Shown piece by piece: positions 6,685-15,268 of a stretch of DNA of 49,088 nt. Source of the stretch: Anaerolineales bacterium (GTDB lineage Bacteria; Chloroflexota; Anaerolineae; Anaerolineales; UBA11579); contig JAJTXV010000006.1 of the NCBI GenBank assembly GCA_021463845.1, positions 1 to 49,088 of the forward strand. Reading direction: 5' to 3'. Under the pieces are notes generated by a model, which saw only the letters and a list, made by a program, of their open reading frames with translations, was not told the origin of the DNA and ran no database searches. The stretch's first letter is position 1. Every line of letters starts with the position of its first letter. The position numbers were made by a program, and so were the translations under genes.

Positions 6685-8050
6685 GCCTCCCTGTTCTGTG
6701 CGGTGAGCAACGTTTTGCGGCGGCGGGCGCGCAGCTTGATGCGCGTATCCTGAATGCGGACGCGCGGGCTGGGCTGCACCAACCTGCCGGTGGCGCTGGG
6801 CACGGCGAAGTAGTCCACCATGAGCATGGGCCGCAGCGCGGGCGTGCTGTGGGCGGCGGCCGCCAGGCGCACATACTCGTTGCCGTTGCTGGCGGGCGCG
6901 TTGCCCGCCGCATCACGGCTGCCGCGCAAACTGTAGTAGGCCTGGCCGCCAGGCACCAGCCAGTTGACATCCAACCCGGGGCTTGAGATCAGGGTGTTCA
7001 TGGGCAGTCCGTTGGTATTGCGCCAGACCACATCCATAGTGCCTGCCAGGCAGGCATCATAGACCGCCTCGCGGTTGCCATTGCTCAGCGGGTCTTGGGC
7101 CGACCAATCCTGCTTGATGATCTGGACGTTAAAGTCTGCCAGGGTGGACACGTCAACCACGCATGCCATCTGCAAGGTGGCGGCATAGATGACCGCCAGC
7201 GGGTTGAGCGAGGCCAGCGAGAACTTGATGACCGAGCGGAAGGTGTGATAGCGCGGGATGGCCGATTGAAAAGCCTGGCCAATGAACATATCGGCCGTGC
7301 CAAAATCGAAAGACGTCGACGTGGAACGCGTCGTGGCGTAGCTGCCCGCAAAGGCCGTGATGTACGCATCCCCCACCGAGCCGAAGAACACCGAGGGGTC
7401 GATGACCAGCGGGAAGCTGGCGCGGGCCACATCCTCCACGGCCAGGCCGGTGTACTCGACCCCGTCTGCAGGGAAGCGATGGACCGGGAAGACCTGGCCA
7501 TCTGCATCCACGGCGCTGCCCGGCGAAAAGACCAACCCTTGAGGGTTGTTGCGCTGCAGGGTTTCGTAGACCAGGTACCCCTCGGCGGCGTCCAGCCCAT
7601 CAGTAGACCGCTCAGTTGAAGCTCCTCCTTGGCGCCGTGCTCGGTGAGCACAAGCTCATGACAAAACACGCCCGTCTCACGGCGCAGGCGCGCCCCGACG
7701 GCACGGCCGGCGGGCAGCTGCGCCAGCGACGTGTACACGCCGTCCGCCAGCAGGCCCACGCTGCGCGTGCGCTGCTGGTAGGCGGTGCCCTCGCTGAAGC
7801 TCAGCGTGCCATCCGGCGCCAGGCGCACGGGTGCGCCTGGCGCGCCCCAGCGAGCGGCCACATCCGTACGCAGCTGCAGGTCATACGGCAGCCAGCCCTG
7901 CTGGCTGCAGAAGTACTGCGGCGCGGCGGTGATAACGGCGCGGCGTACCCCGCCGCCAAGCTCGAAGTGCGTGGCATGGGTGCTGCGGGCCGCGACCCGC
8001 CCGGCAAGCTCTTGGTGCTGTTGCAAGAATCCATCGATCCAAGTTGTCAT
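6681..8050 (-). pseudogene. Phage-type tail/adhesin protein split by a frameshift
   Basis: Two overlapping reading frames together make one protein of about 455 residues. Frame A starts at ATG 8050 (AAGGGGG 6 nt upstream) and is sensible through RRETGVFCHELVLTEHG. It then turns into low-complexity Arg/Ser sequence. From about 7620-7590 sense continues in the -1 frame (LDAAEGYLVYETLQ, then FSPGSAVDADGQVFPVHRFP). The second half contains a strand-rich segment (FRSVIKFSLASL...DVVWRNTNGLP) resembling DNRLRE/CBM-like modules of tail and cell-surface proteins. No slippery heptamer is evident near the switch. It may be a true frameshift mutation, a sequencing error, or less likely a programmed shift. 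The gene is followed by the coupled 110-aa gene. Confidence 0.65.
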
Positions 8051-8083
8051 GAAAGTCCCCCTTACAAAGCAGCAAACTGATAA

Positions 8084-8164
8084 TTAGAGATTGGAGATTC
8101 TTAGGACTCGTCAAATCCTTACTAATTTCAATCTCTAATCTCGATTCTCTAGCCTCTGTCTCTC
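8084..8164. repeat. Seven-base-period repeat forming a hairpin
   Basis: The left arm reads ATTAGAG ATTGGAG; the right arm reads AATCTCT AATCTCG ATTCTCT AGCCTCT. Both have a 7-nt period, and the arms are imperfectly complementary. The element fills the gap between two phage-type genes. Similar heptamer-based elements occur at 8624-8698 and around 45351-45520. Confidence 0.6.
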
Positions 8165-8590
8165 TCACTCCCCCAGATACATAACGCCCTCAGGGCTCCA
8201 TTCCAGATTGAAGTCTTCACCGCTGACGGTGTGGTCACCGCCAAAGTTCATGTAGGCCAGCAGCGGGCTGGTAGCCGGACTGCCGGTGTCCTTGTAGAGC
8301 ACGGCCGCTCGGGCGGTGAAGGCCCCGACGGGCCAGACCACATTGTCCGCCAGGATGGCGGCGTGGTCATTGGCATTGTCCTGCGCCAACGAGACGCTGG
8401 TGAGCGCTTTGCCTCCGGCGGTGTAGCCGGTGCCGCTCACCTCGTGACTGATATCGGCAAAGAATGCATGCGCATCCTTATCCGCCGTATACGCATCGCT
8501 CACAAGGGCGGCGCGCAGGGTATCAGCCAGCGGCTGCACTTCACCTTTGAGCAAGGCCAGTTTGCCTGCGTTGTAGATAAAGCTGTACAT
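8165..8590 (-). CDS. Phage structural protein, small head/tail type
   Basis: 141 residues. The layout is one I recognise from many tailed phages: a short start (MYSFIYNAGKLALLKGEV), then LRAALVSDAYT, then the signature ISHEVSGTGYTAGGKALTSV, a beta-rich middle, and AAVLYKDTGSPATSPLLAYM. These small proteins sit among late structural genes; their exact role (decoration, tail accessory) is not settled. The ribosome site is an ordinary AAAGGAT, not GGGGG, with a possible TATAAA -10 box just upstream. It lies between the large tail-type gene and the frameshifted adhesin-like gene on the same strand. Codon use matches the GC-rich host. Confidence 0.8.
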   Translation of the reverse strand: MYSFIYNAGKLALLKGEVQPLADTLRAALVSDAYTADKDAHAFFADISHEVSGTGYTAGGKALTSVSLAQDNANDHAAILADNVVWPVGAFTARAAVLYKDTGSPATSPLLAYMNFGGDHTVSGEDFNLEWSPEGVMYLGE

Positions 8591-8623
8591 AGGATCCTTT
8601 CTGCTTTATAGCCATCCAAAAAG

Positions 8624-8698
8624 AGTGAACAGTGATGAGGGAGCAGTGAGCAGGAAACAAGTGGAGTACTTGGACTGTTCACTGTTCACTGCTCACTG
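8624..8698. repeat. Heptamer-based inverted repeat
   Basis: Left arm: AGTGAAC AGTGATG AGGGAGC AGTGAGC. Right arm: ACTGTTC ACTGTTC ACTGCTC ACTG. The arms have a 7-nt period and are complementary, giving a hairpin of roughly 25 bp with mismatches. It occupies the gap between the 848-aa and 141-aa phage-type genes. Confidence 0.7.
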
Positions 8699-8703
8699 GG
8701 TTT

Positions 8704-11250
8704 TTATCCCTCACGTACCTTGACAACCGCCACGCCGCCTTCACCGGCCAGCTGGCGCTGCAGGCTGGGCGCCTCGACGATGACGTAGGTATCGTCGAGG
8801 GCGCTCCAGACGGAGCGCAGCCGGATGCGGGCGGCGCTGCGCGCCACCCGGCGCAACCAGGCCAGGAAGGCCGCTGGATGCGGCTCCAGCCCGCCCCCGC
8901 CGTCCAACTGCAGCTCGGCCAGGCGCACATGCAGCTCCCACTGGTACTTCTGCGGCGTGCGCGCAAAACCTTCCAGCAGGGTCGCCTCCACTGTGGCCGG
9001 CTGGCTGGCGCGCTGGCTGAGCAAGCGCAGCCGCGGGCGGAAGGCATAGATCTGCCCGGTGTTCAACGCCAGCGTATCCACTGGCGAGGAGTAGAACCCG
9101 CCGGCCTGGCGCCAACGCGGCCCGCCGATCTCGCCATCCACTTGGTAGTCCAGCTCCACCTGGGCGCCCTCTCCCAGATCGCGGCTGACCAGGCTAAGCT
9201 GAGTGAGGAACTTGGGCAGCAAGGTCGCTTCCATGTCGATAGTGCTGCCGACGAGCACACCCTCATGCTGAAAGCGCATCGCCGCGTCGCCCAGCGGATT
9301 GTCGCCATTGGCTGGCAACTGGATGCAGGCCAGATCGCCGCCCAGATCGACCCACAGGCGCGGCGCGGTGCCCGGGCAGTGCTGCCAGTGCAGGCCGCGG
9401 ATGCGTGCTCCGGGCTGCGGGGCGCGCAGCAGCTCATGCCAGGCCTCTCCGTCGAAGACCAGCACGCTGGAATGGCCCGCGCCCGCATCCAGCGCGGCGG
9501 CCAGGCGCCCGGGGCCAAGCGGGGCCAGGGCGGCCAGGCGGCCGCCGCGCCCGCTGGGCAAACCTTCGCCGCGGGCCGGGCCAAAGTCGGCCAGGCCGCT
9601 GGCGCCGGTGGCTAGCAGGCTGCCGCCCCAGCCGAGCCACAGTTTGTCTTGCCAGACCAGCGCCGGCGGCGCAGGGCTGAGCTGCGGCTGAGCTTCGATC
9701 CCAAGATTGTGGCGGGCGACATGCTCGCTGCGTTCGACCACCCACAGGCTGTTGGCTTTGACGCCCCACAGCTGGCTGTTGTAGTCGAGCAGTTTGTGCA
9801 AAAGCTGCCCATCCGCGCCCAGCTTGATGGCGCTGCCAAAACTGAGCGGCGTGAGCCAGGCACTGGGCGCGGCCCTCGAGACTTCGGCGGTGGCGCCGAA
9901 GCCGCGCCACACTTGCGGGCCAAACTCGCTGTGCTGAAAGACATGCAGCAGGTTAGCGGTGTTGCTGCCATCGTCGTCGAACTCATGCTTGGGCGGCGAG
10001 GCGGACGGATTGAAGCGCACACGCAGGATGGGCACACTGCCCTGCGCCAGCAAGGCCTGTCCATTGAGCACAGCAACATCCTTGACCGTGCCATCGATCA
10101 GGTCGCCGGAAACAGGCGAGATGTCTTGCCAGTGCGGCGTGGCGTAGATGGCGTATTCCGAAGTGGAATCGGGCGCCAAGTCCCACGCCGCGACCGTGAG
10201 CGTGCTGACCGTATTGGTGATGATGTTGCGAGCCTGCCCGGCGCCTTTGCCCGCCAGGATGCGCACCCACGCGCCGGCCCATTGGTCCACCGGCCAGTTC
10301 TTGTTGGTATCGGTGAGCGCGGCCGCCCCTGCGCTGGTGGCCACGCCGCGCTCGCCATTGAGATAGACATGCGAAGGTGTGCCGTCGGCGCGCTGGTCGG
10401 CCGCGTACAGCGCGCCGTGCAGCTCAAAGAACACGAACGTACGCGCCTGCTCCGCATCCTGCACGCGGTAGTAGGCGCAGAACTCGCTGGCGCTCCAGGC
10501 ACTGCCGTCCGGCGAGCTGTGGCCGCCGCTGGCGCGCGGTTGCACGCCGATCTCCCAGTGGTTGCTGGCATTGTCGGCCACTGCGCCGCGCAGCGAGAGA
10601 TGATATGTGCCCGCGCTGAACGGCGTGCTGTAGCCGGAGACGTCAAAGCTGTGCAGCTGGCTGACCACATCGCTGACATCAGCCTGCGTGATGGCATGGA
10701 TGGAGCCGGGCAGCACCGCGCCCGGCTGCCCAGCCGCATCGGCGTGCAGCTGCAGGGCCAGCTCGCCCGGCGAGCCAACCCGGCGCAGCCAGACGCGGGC
10801 ATGCCTGGCGGCCAGCCCACCTGCGCCAACGGTGAAGGCGGCTGCCAGGCTGCGCTGCGCGCCGATCAGGGATTGCCAGCTCACATCGCCGGGCAGGCGC
10901 TGGGCCGCGGCCCGCAGGCCGCTGGCGTAGCGCCACTGCGGCGCGGCGTGGACGCGGCCGGGCGTCAGGGTCCAGGCATCCTGGCTGTCAAAGTAGCGGC
11001 GGGCGGCCTGGGTGCTGAAGCGCACCGAGCCGCGCCCCCCGCTCCAATCGCGCTGCTCGATCTGGGCCAGGCCCGGCTCCCAGGCGCCGAAGCCGCTGAC
11101 CCAGTTCAGACGCAAGCCGGAAGGTGTGAGTACGCTCTCCTTTATGCCCGCCGCCCCACCCTCCAAGCGCAGCCCCCAGGTCAACACGCCATCGCTCAGG
11201 CTCAGTTCGTGGCTTGGTGCAGTGGCGCCGGGGTATGTGCGCACGCTCAC
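8704..11250 (-). CDS. Large phage-type tail or baseplate protein
   Basis: 848 residues from GTG at 11250. The start is chosen because GGAGG lies 6 nt upstream and the GTGA overlaps the stop of the neck/adaptor-type gene; a longer reading to 11388 would run through that gene. The sequence is almost entirely beta: VSVRTYPGATAPSHELSLSD at the start, a middle region with repeated Trp/Gly-rich blades suggestive of a propeller, and a C-terminal segment (VELDYQVDGEIGGPRWRQAG) typical of virion tail proteins. No catalytic motif is seen. Position after the adaptor in a capsid-adaptor-tail order points to a tail hub, spike or receptor-binding component. Specific function is inferred. Confidence 0.65.
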   Translation of the reverse strand: MSVRTYPGATAPSHELSLSDGVLTWGLRLEGGAAGIKESVLTPSGLRLNWVSGFGAWEPGLAQIEQRDWSGGRGSVRFSTQAARRYFDSQDAWTLTPGRVHAAPQWRYASGLRAAAQRLPGDVSWQSLIGAQRSLAAAFTVGAGGLAARHARVWLRRVGSPGELALQLHADAAGQPGAVLPGSIHAITQADVSDVVSQLHSFDVSGYSTPFSAGTYHLSLRGAVADNASNHWEIGVQPRASGGHSSPDGSAWSASEFCAYYRVQDAEQARTFVFFELHGALYAADQRADGTPSHVYLNGERGVATSAGAAALTDTNKNWPVDQWAGAWVRILAGKGAGQARNIITNTVSTLTVAAWDLAPDSTSEYAIYATPHWQDISPVSGDLIDGTVKDVAVLNGQALLAQGSVPILRVRFNPSASPPKHEFDDDGSNTANLLHVFQHSEFGPQVWRGFGATAEVSRAAPSAWLTPLSFGSAIKLGADGQLLHKLLDYNSQLWGVKANSLWVVERSEHVARHNLGIEAQPQLSPAPPALVWQDKLWLGWGGSLLATGASGLADFGPARGEGLPSGRGGRLAALAPLGPGRLAAALDAGAGHSSVLVFDGEAWHELLRAPQPGARIRGLHWQHCPGTAPRLWVDLGGDLACIQLPANGDNPLGDAAMRFQHEGVLVGSTIDMEATLLPKFLTQLSLVSRDLGEGAQVELDYQVDGEIGGPRWRQAGGFYSSPVDTLALNTGQIYAFRPRLRLLSQRASQPATVEATLLEGFARTPQKYQWELHVRLAELQLDGGGGLEPHPAAFLAWLRRVARSAARIRLRSVWSALDDTYVIVEAPSLQRQLAGEGGVAVVKVREG

Positions 11251-12071
11251 GCCTGCCTCCGCAAGCGCAGCAGGCGGGCCGGGCGCTGGGGGCGCCAGAT
11301 CGGGAAGCGGCGGCGGGCGGCTTGCAACTCCTCGACGGCATCTTGCCACAGCAGGGCCAGCTTCTCGTCGCCGCCGCGGCGGGCGCACTGCCAGCGCAGG
11401 GCGCGCTCGGCCACCGCCGCTACGGCCAGCTCGGGCGCGATGGCTTCGGCCAGCGTTTCATCATGGGCAGCCAGGCGCGGGTGAGCGGCCAGGTACCAGA
11501 CCCGCAGCGGCCGCCCGGCCGGCAGCGGGTCGGCGAACAGCACCAGCCCGGGCTGACCGGCGTTCGTGGGCACATAGTCCCAATCGTGCAGGGTGCGCCA
11601 CGGGTCGCCCGCGCTGACGCCTGGGATGGCCAGATAGTCGATGCGCAGCGGGCGGCGGCGCGCCCAGGCCAGCGTGTGGGCGCTGGAAGGTAGCACGTCT
11701 TCGTCCACCTGGGGCACATCGCCCAGGCCGCGCAGAGCGCTGTTGGCCAGCTCGAGCATGGTGGCCAGCGGATACTGCGCCGAGGCCAGCCCATAGACCA
11801 TGCCAGCCTCGACCGGCTCGCTGAGACTGCTGGCCAGCGCCAGCGTGCCGCTGCTGGCCACGAAGCCGGCCACGCGGGCGAATTCGCCCGCCGGCGGCCC
11901 ACCGCCAGCAGCCAGGAAGACCGCGCCGCCCTTCCAGTCATCCTCGCGGTGCTGGCCGGCCAGCTCGGCGTCGGCCAGCGTGCTGGCGCTGCCGCCGCTC
12001 GCCTGGCCGCGCCGCAACTGGCCCAGTTCCATATAGGCATCTTGAAGCAACTCACTCAACGTGTACGACAT
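11247..12071 (-). CDS. Phage neck / head-tail adaptor-like protein
   Basis: 274 residues. It begins MSYTLSELLQDAYMELGQLR, the N-terminal pattern of small adaptor or gateway proteins that follow the capsid gene in short-tailed phages. A beta-rich middle follows, and the protein ends in a helical Arg-rich region (AVEELQAARRRFPIWR). The start is fixed by AAGGGGG at 12082-12076, 4 nt before the ATG. The stop overlaps the GTG of the large tail-type gene, so the two are translationally coupled. In a standard late operon it would directly follow the capsid gene, but here about 2 kb of AT-richer orphan genes intervene. The adaptor assignment rests on position and N-terminal pattern. Confidence 0.65.
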   Translation of the reverse strand: MSYTLSELLQDAYMELGQLRRGQASGGSASTLADAELAGQHREDDWKGGAVFLAAGGGPPAGEFARVAGFVASSGTLALASSLSEPVEAGMVYGLASAQYPLATMLELANSALRGLGDVPQVDEDVLPSSAHTLAWARRRPLRIDYLAIPGVSAGDPWRTLHDWDYVPTNAGQPGLVLFADPLPAGRPLRVWYLAAHPRLAAHDETLAEAIAPELAVAAVAERALRWQCARRGGDEKLALLWQDAVEELQAARRRFPIWRPQRPARLLRLRRQA

Positions 12072-12105
12072 ACATCCCCCTTGATATGCCGCGCCGGTTA
12101 AACGA

Positions 12106-12139
12106 CGCAGCCTGCGGCATTCATAGCACGCAGGCTGCG
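12106..12139. repeat. Hairpin repeat, copy 1 of 2
   Basis: An 11-bp perfect stem CGCAGCCTGCG / CGCAGGCTGCG with a 12-nt loop. A near-identical hairpin lies at 13020-13053. Similarity continues for about 30 nt beyond both (a shared TGTCAAGG), so this is a degenerate direct repeat flanking the gene at 12194. Confidence 0.75.
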
Positions 12140-12193
12140 AGTTGTGGCGATTTGGGGGCGGGTGTCAAGGAAGTGGGGAATTCCAGCTCTGGA

Positions 12194-12832
12194 TTAAACT
12201 GGCGAAGAGTTTATGTTCTTTCCAAATCTCTCATTAAGCTGATCAGGCGTCGAAAATGCAAAAAGGTTTATTATCTTTTTGTAGTTAGTCTTTAGAGCAA
12301 AACTAAGTTTCGAGAATGTTCGCGGAGAGCTGACTGCAATCCCGAAACTGGCCAAAACCTCCGCCAGCGCGTATCCGCCCGAAACAAATTTTAAAGGATA
12401 CAGAATTACATCCTGCCCGATTTGATCAGAGACAATCTTGAACATAGCTATCTTGCCCAAATAAGTTGCCTTTTTTATCAGATAATCTTCGTTAATCTCT
12501 ACATTTAAAAACAGGTTGCCTTTTTCAACAAGGAAATCAAAATGCTCATCTATTGTTGCCTTCCATTCCTTAACAGGCCTTGGCTCCAATAAATACCTTG
12601 GCCAGTTTTCCATGAGCTCTGTTGTCAGCCGTTGCACAGCAATTCCACCAGCAATATCTCCGGGGCCGTAACTCAACTCAAAATCCCAGTATGTGTCACA
12701 GTCTTTGCAGAGCATCAGCCAATGAACTCCATCCGAACTTTTAGAAATCTGAAATAGTTTGGCCTCACTAAAGTCTTGCGCCTCGCGATTTTTGAGGACA
12801 ACTGCGGAAGCGCAATCTGCACATGGAATCAC
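12194..12832 (-). CDS. Orphan protein with paired CxxC (zinc-ribbon-like) motifs
   Basis: 212 residues from GTG at 12832, with AAGGAG 5 nt upstream. Two cysteine pairs (MIPCADC near the start; LCKDCDTYWDFEL at about residues 42-54) suggest a zinc ribbon at the N-terminus. The rest is a mixed alpha/beta domain with no recognised family. Base composition is clearly AT-richer than the phage-type and housekeeping genes on either side, and the gene lies between two copies of a hairpin direct repeat. Both suggest acquisition. Small orphan genes inserted in phage late regions can be accessory (moron) genes, but nothing shows that here. Confidence 0.7.
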   Translation of the reverse strand: MIPCADCASAVVLKNREAQDFSEAKLFQISKSSDGVHWLMLCKDCDTYWDFELSYGPGDIAGGIAVQRLTTELMENWPRYLLEPRPVKEWKATIDEHFDFLVEKGNLFLNVEINEDYLIKKATYLGKIAMFKIVSDQIGQDVILYPLKFVSGGYALAEVLASFGIAVSSPRTFSKLSFALKTNYKKIINLFAFSTPDQLNERFGKNINSSPV

Positions 12833-13188
12833 AGTAACTCCTTCAAAGCTAGTCTGGAATATACCTGACTACAATGTTTGAGAAATCCGGGCCAACCTGG
12901 CGCACGCGGCGGCCGTCGCCAACCCCATTTCCACCCATGCACCTATTCTACGTCAAGCTGCCGGTGGCTGCCGCAGCCAGCGTGCCGCGTTGCAGCGAAC
13001 CCGCGCAGCCCGCAAACAGCGCAGCCTGCGGCATTCATGGCACGCAGGCTGCGGTTTTTGTGCGGGTGGCTGTCAAGGGAATGGGTCGTAAAGGGCGACC
13101 AGCCATAAGCCCGAATCGCCCATCAATAAAATGAGTTCACACAGCAAAATAGCCCGAGAGTATGGCCACGATAAACAGGAAGTCAAAC
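12833..13188. other. Intergenic gap with no supported gene
   Basis: About 350 bp. It holds the second hairpin repeat (13020-13053) and a stretch that can be read as low-complexity Pro/Arg ORFs on the plus strand, none with a ribosome site or family resemblance. Composition changes from GC-rich to AT-rich near 13110. Confidence 0.5.
13020..13053. repeat. Hairpin repeat, copy 2 of 2
   Basis: The same 11-bp stem CGCAGCCTGCG / CGCAGGCTGCG and the same loop with one base changed relative to 12106-12139. It is followed by GTTTTTG, so on the plus strand it resembles an intrinsic terminator. Confidence 0.75.
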
Positions 13189-13371
13189 TCACTCCTGTAA
13201 GAACTCCAACCCAACCAAGTGCAACTGCGGGTGGTCCCCAGCAAGAAATGCCTTATCCGTGAATGGTATTTCTCGCTTACTTATCCATAGCATTCCGTAA
13301 AGAATTACTGATATCGATAAAAAGCAAACCACCAATGGCAGACAAAAGAAGTGCATGCTCCTCAGCAACAT
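13189..13371 (-). CDS. Possible tiny membrane protein in AT-rich island
   Basis: 60 residues with one clear hydrophobic segment (FFCLPLVVCFLSISVILYGM). No good ribosome site. An overlapping minus-strand frame without a standard start reads as an equally plausible hydrophobic peptide ending NSLRNAMDK, so a frameshifted or degraded membrane gene may lie at roughly 13275-13440. Low confidence. Confidence 0.25.
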   Translation of the reverse strand: MLLRSMHFFCLPLVVCFLSISVILYGMLWISKREIPFTDKAFLAGDHPQLHLVGLEFLQE

Positions 13372-13465
13372 GATCTAGGAGGAATCCAATTATGACTTCG
13401 GGAACAACAAGAGAGACAAGAATTTTGTTGCTTGCAAGTACCTATTTTTTCCGCCTTTGCTCTGA

Positions 13466-13783
13466 TCACTCTACTTCTGAAACCAGAAACCCCAGAAAAA
13501 ACAGGGTCACTAAGATGTAAGAAGAAACTGTTGCCCATACTTCCATATCTAGTCTGCCGAGAATTACAAAACTATAGGACACCAAAGGAAATACAAATAA
13601 TTGAGCAACAATTCCCTGTCCGCTAAAATAGCCCGATTCAATATTCAGCAAATCCCTGATTTGTTTCCGCAAACGAGCTCGCCTGCGCTGCCCATAATAA
13701 ACCCTTGCAGATTTATGCAACTTTGCCCCATAAATCCAGAGAAACAAGGATACAAACAACAACAGAGTTATTCTGATTAGCAT
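13466..13783 (-). CDS. Orphan small membrane protein
   Basis: 105 residues: an N-terminal transmembrane helix (LIRITLLLFVSLFLWIYGA), a basic loop (YYGQRRRARLRKQIRD), then two further hydrophobic segments. No family recognised. The ATG overlaps the end of the upstream 67-aa gene, suggesting co-translation. The gene is AT-richer than its surroundings and lies in the island that separates the capsid gene from the adaptor gene. Confidence 0.5.
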   Translation of the reverse strand: MLIRITLLLFVSLFLWIYGAKLHKSARVYYGQRRRARLRKQIRDLLNIESGYFSGQGIVAQLFVFPLVSYSFVILGRLDMEVWATVSSYILVTLFFLGFLVSEVE

Positions 13784-13980
13784 GCTTCCTTAGCGCATTT
13801 CATGCAAGAAAATTTGATTTGGTGACTTTCTCTACATATTCCATATAAAGTCCCTGAGCGATAGATCACAAATATATAAGCCAACCCATCCGCAGGCGCC
13901 TTCATGACCCAGCGACGAACCTCTTTAAGTTTTTTGTCCAGCCCATTCTTCTTCCCACCACTGTAACAGTTATACATCAT
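13777..13980 (-). CDS. Orphan small cysteine-containing protein
   Basis: 67 residues from ATG 13980, reading MMYNCYSGGKKNGLDKKLKE and ending FSCMKCAKEAC. A CxxC and further cysteines near the C-terminus suggest metal binding or disulfides. TATAAT lies exactly 6 nt before the ATG (13987-13992), so it is likely leaderless; this promoter abuts the terminator of the capsid gene. It is followed by the overlapping 105-aa membrane gene. Function unknown. Confidence 0.5.
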   Translation of the reverse strand: MMYNCYSGGKKNGLDKKLKEVRRWVMKAPADGLAYIFVIYRSGTLYGICRESHQIKFSCMKCAKEAC

Positions 13981-13990
13981 CACTTCATTA

Positions 13991-14026
13991 TAAAAACGTG
14001 CCCAGGCTCCCCCTCGCCTGGGCACG
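13991..14026 (-). terminator. Intrinsic terminator downstream of the capsid gene
   Basis: A 10-bp stem CGTGCCCAGG / CCTGGGCACG followed on the minus strand by TTTTTA. It ends the scaffold-capsid transcript, so the adaptor and tail genes at 12.07 kb and below need their own promoter. Confidence 0.8.
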
Positions 14027-14045
14027 TGTGCGCGGCTAGCGCGCG

Positions 14046-14073
14046 GCGAAGGCGGCGGCAATGCCGCCTTCGC
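14046..14073. terminator. Second hairpin after the capsid gene
   Basis: An 11-bp perfect stem GCGAAGGCGGC / GCCGCCTTCGC with a 6-nt loop, between the capsid stop codon and the T-tailed terminator. It probably adds to 3' end protection or termination. Confidence 0.6.
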
Positions 14074-14087
14074 TCACGTTGTCTTAT

Positions 14088-15218
14088 CTACGTGGTGATA
14101 CCCGTGATCTTGCCGTGGGCCTTGTTGTTGGCCACCAGCAGGCTTAGCTCGCCCACCACCTCGCCCTTCAGGCTGTCGCCTGAACGGGCCAGCTCCTTGG
14201 CCTCAAAGCCGCGCAGGGTATAGAAGCCCACCTTGCTGCTCTCCAATACATAGGCCGTGTGCACCGGGCACCAGCGGTCCATCAGCAGCTCCAGTTCGCC
14301 GTACTGGGTCACCACGCGCTCGATCGCACCCAGGCCCAGCTTGTTCTCGCCCTGGCCCACGCGCACGAAGGTGCTGTTGTCCAGCAGGCTGCGCAGATCA
14401 TTGGCGACGCGCGGGTTCATCACCAGCAGGTCCGGGTTGCCGCCATCCATGACGATCTCTTCCATCAAGCTGTCGACATCCGCCTTGGCGATGGCGCCGC
14501 CCGCATCCACGGTGTTGTTGGTGATGAAGGTGCCCAGCCCGCCCATCGAGCGCGGCGCACTGGCGGAGCCAGCCGCCCGCACGCCGTGGAAGGCTGCGCC
14601 TTCCACCAGGCGCAGCAGGTGCGGCACGGCCTTGTTGGCCTGGTACTGGAACTCATCCTCAATGCCATACTGGCTGATGGCCTGCTGAGTGCCGCTCACC
14701 TGCACGGCTTTCTGAAAGATGCTGGTGTAGTTGAACGGCACGTTCAACGCCACCAGCGGGCCATAGTCGGCATCATCACCTTCCAAACGTGCCATGGCGG
14801 TGATGTGGATCGCGGCGGTGGCGGCATGGGTGGCGTTGGTGCCGCCATAGGCGCGGCTGTAGACGGTGACGGTGTTGGTCACCAAGTCCACGCTCTTGAC
14901 CACCATGTACTCCGCATCGATCAGGATGACATGCCCATCCTGAAACACCGAGGCGTCCGCCACCACGAAGCTGGTGTCGGATGCGCCGATCGTCTCGCCG
15001 TTGTTGGCGGCCGTCACCAACGGGTCGAGCTGATCCTCGAGCAGTTCCACCTTGTGGCCGTTCATGCGGATCTTGAATTTCTCGCGGGCGCCATCCAACC
15101 CCAGGCGCGCCAACAGCGGCGTATCGCGCGGGTCGATCAGCTGCACTACATCGCTGATGGCCCGCGCCTGGGCGGCGCCATCCGCATAGGTTGTCTTCAT
15201 TCCATCGTAAATTGCCAT
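14088..15218 (-). CDS. Phage major capsid protein, HK97 fold (DUF5309 / SU10 type)
   Basis: 376 residues, a full-length short capsid protein. Landmarks of the DUF5309/SU10-like family are in order: an N-terminal TTYADGAAQARAISDVVQLI and DPRDTPLLARLG, the beta-rich insertion ASVFQDGHVILIDAEYMVVK, the helical spine (FQYQANKAVPHLLRLVEGAA), SMGGLGTFI, then DLLVMNPRVANDLRSLLD and the C-terminal domain ending LAVANNKAHGKITGI-like. AATAGGGGG lies before the ATG with 4 nt spacing, the ribosome site shared by the dispersed phage-type genes. The scaffold-like gene is immediately upstream; two terminator hairpins follow. The next expected late gene (adaptor) is about 2 kb away. Nothing looks truncated, and codon use is host-like. 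Confidence 0.9.
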   Translation of the reverse strand: MAIYDGMKTTYADGAAQARAISDVVQLIDPRDTPLLARLGLDGAREKFKIRMNGHKVELLEDQLDPLVTAANNGETIGASDTSFVVADASVFQDGHVILIDAEYMVVKSVDLVTNTVTVYSRAYGGTNATHAATAAIHITAMARLEGDDADYGPLVALNVPFNYTSIFQKAVQVSGTQQAISQYGIEDEFQYQANKAVPHLLRLVEGAAFHGVRAAGSASAPRSMGGLGTFITNNTVDAGGAIAKADVDSLMEEIVMDGGNPDLLVMNPRVANDLRSLLDNSTFVRVGQGENKLGLGAIERVVTQYGELELLMDRWCPVHTAYVLESSKVGFYTLRGFEAKELARSGDSLKGEVVGELSLLVANNKAHGKITGITT

Positions 15219-15268
15219 TCATCCCCCTATTGAGTTTGACAGTACTGCTTGCTCTCGACGCCTTTTGG

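Noticed and set aside
7560-7625. Programmed -1 frameshift in the adhesin-like gene
   Set aside because: No X-XXY-YYZ slippery heptamer or clear stimulatory structure was found in the overlap; mutation or sequencing error is simpler, though not excluded.
11251-11388. N-terminal extension of the 848-aa tail-type protein
   Set aside because: It overlaps the adaptor gene with Pro/Arg-rich sequence; GTG 11250 has GGAGG and a GTGA coupling overlap.
9649-11484. Long plus-strand frame opposite the large tail-type gene
   Set aside because: Low-complexity Ala/Arg/Gly/His sequence produced by high GC on the opposite strand; no start signal or family resemblance.
12874-13134. Plus-strand open frame between the hairpin repeats and the AT-rich island
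   Set aside because: Low-complexity Pro/Arg/Ala sequence, contains a hairpin repeat, and has no ribosome site.
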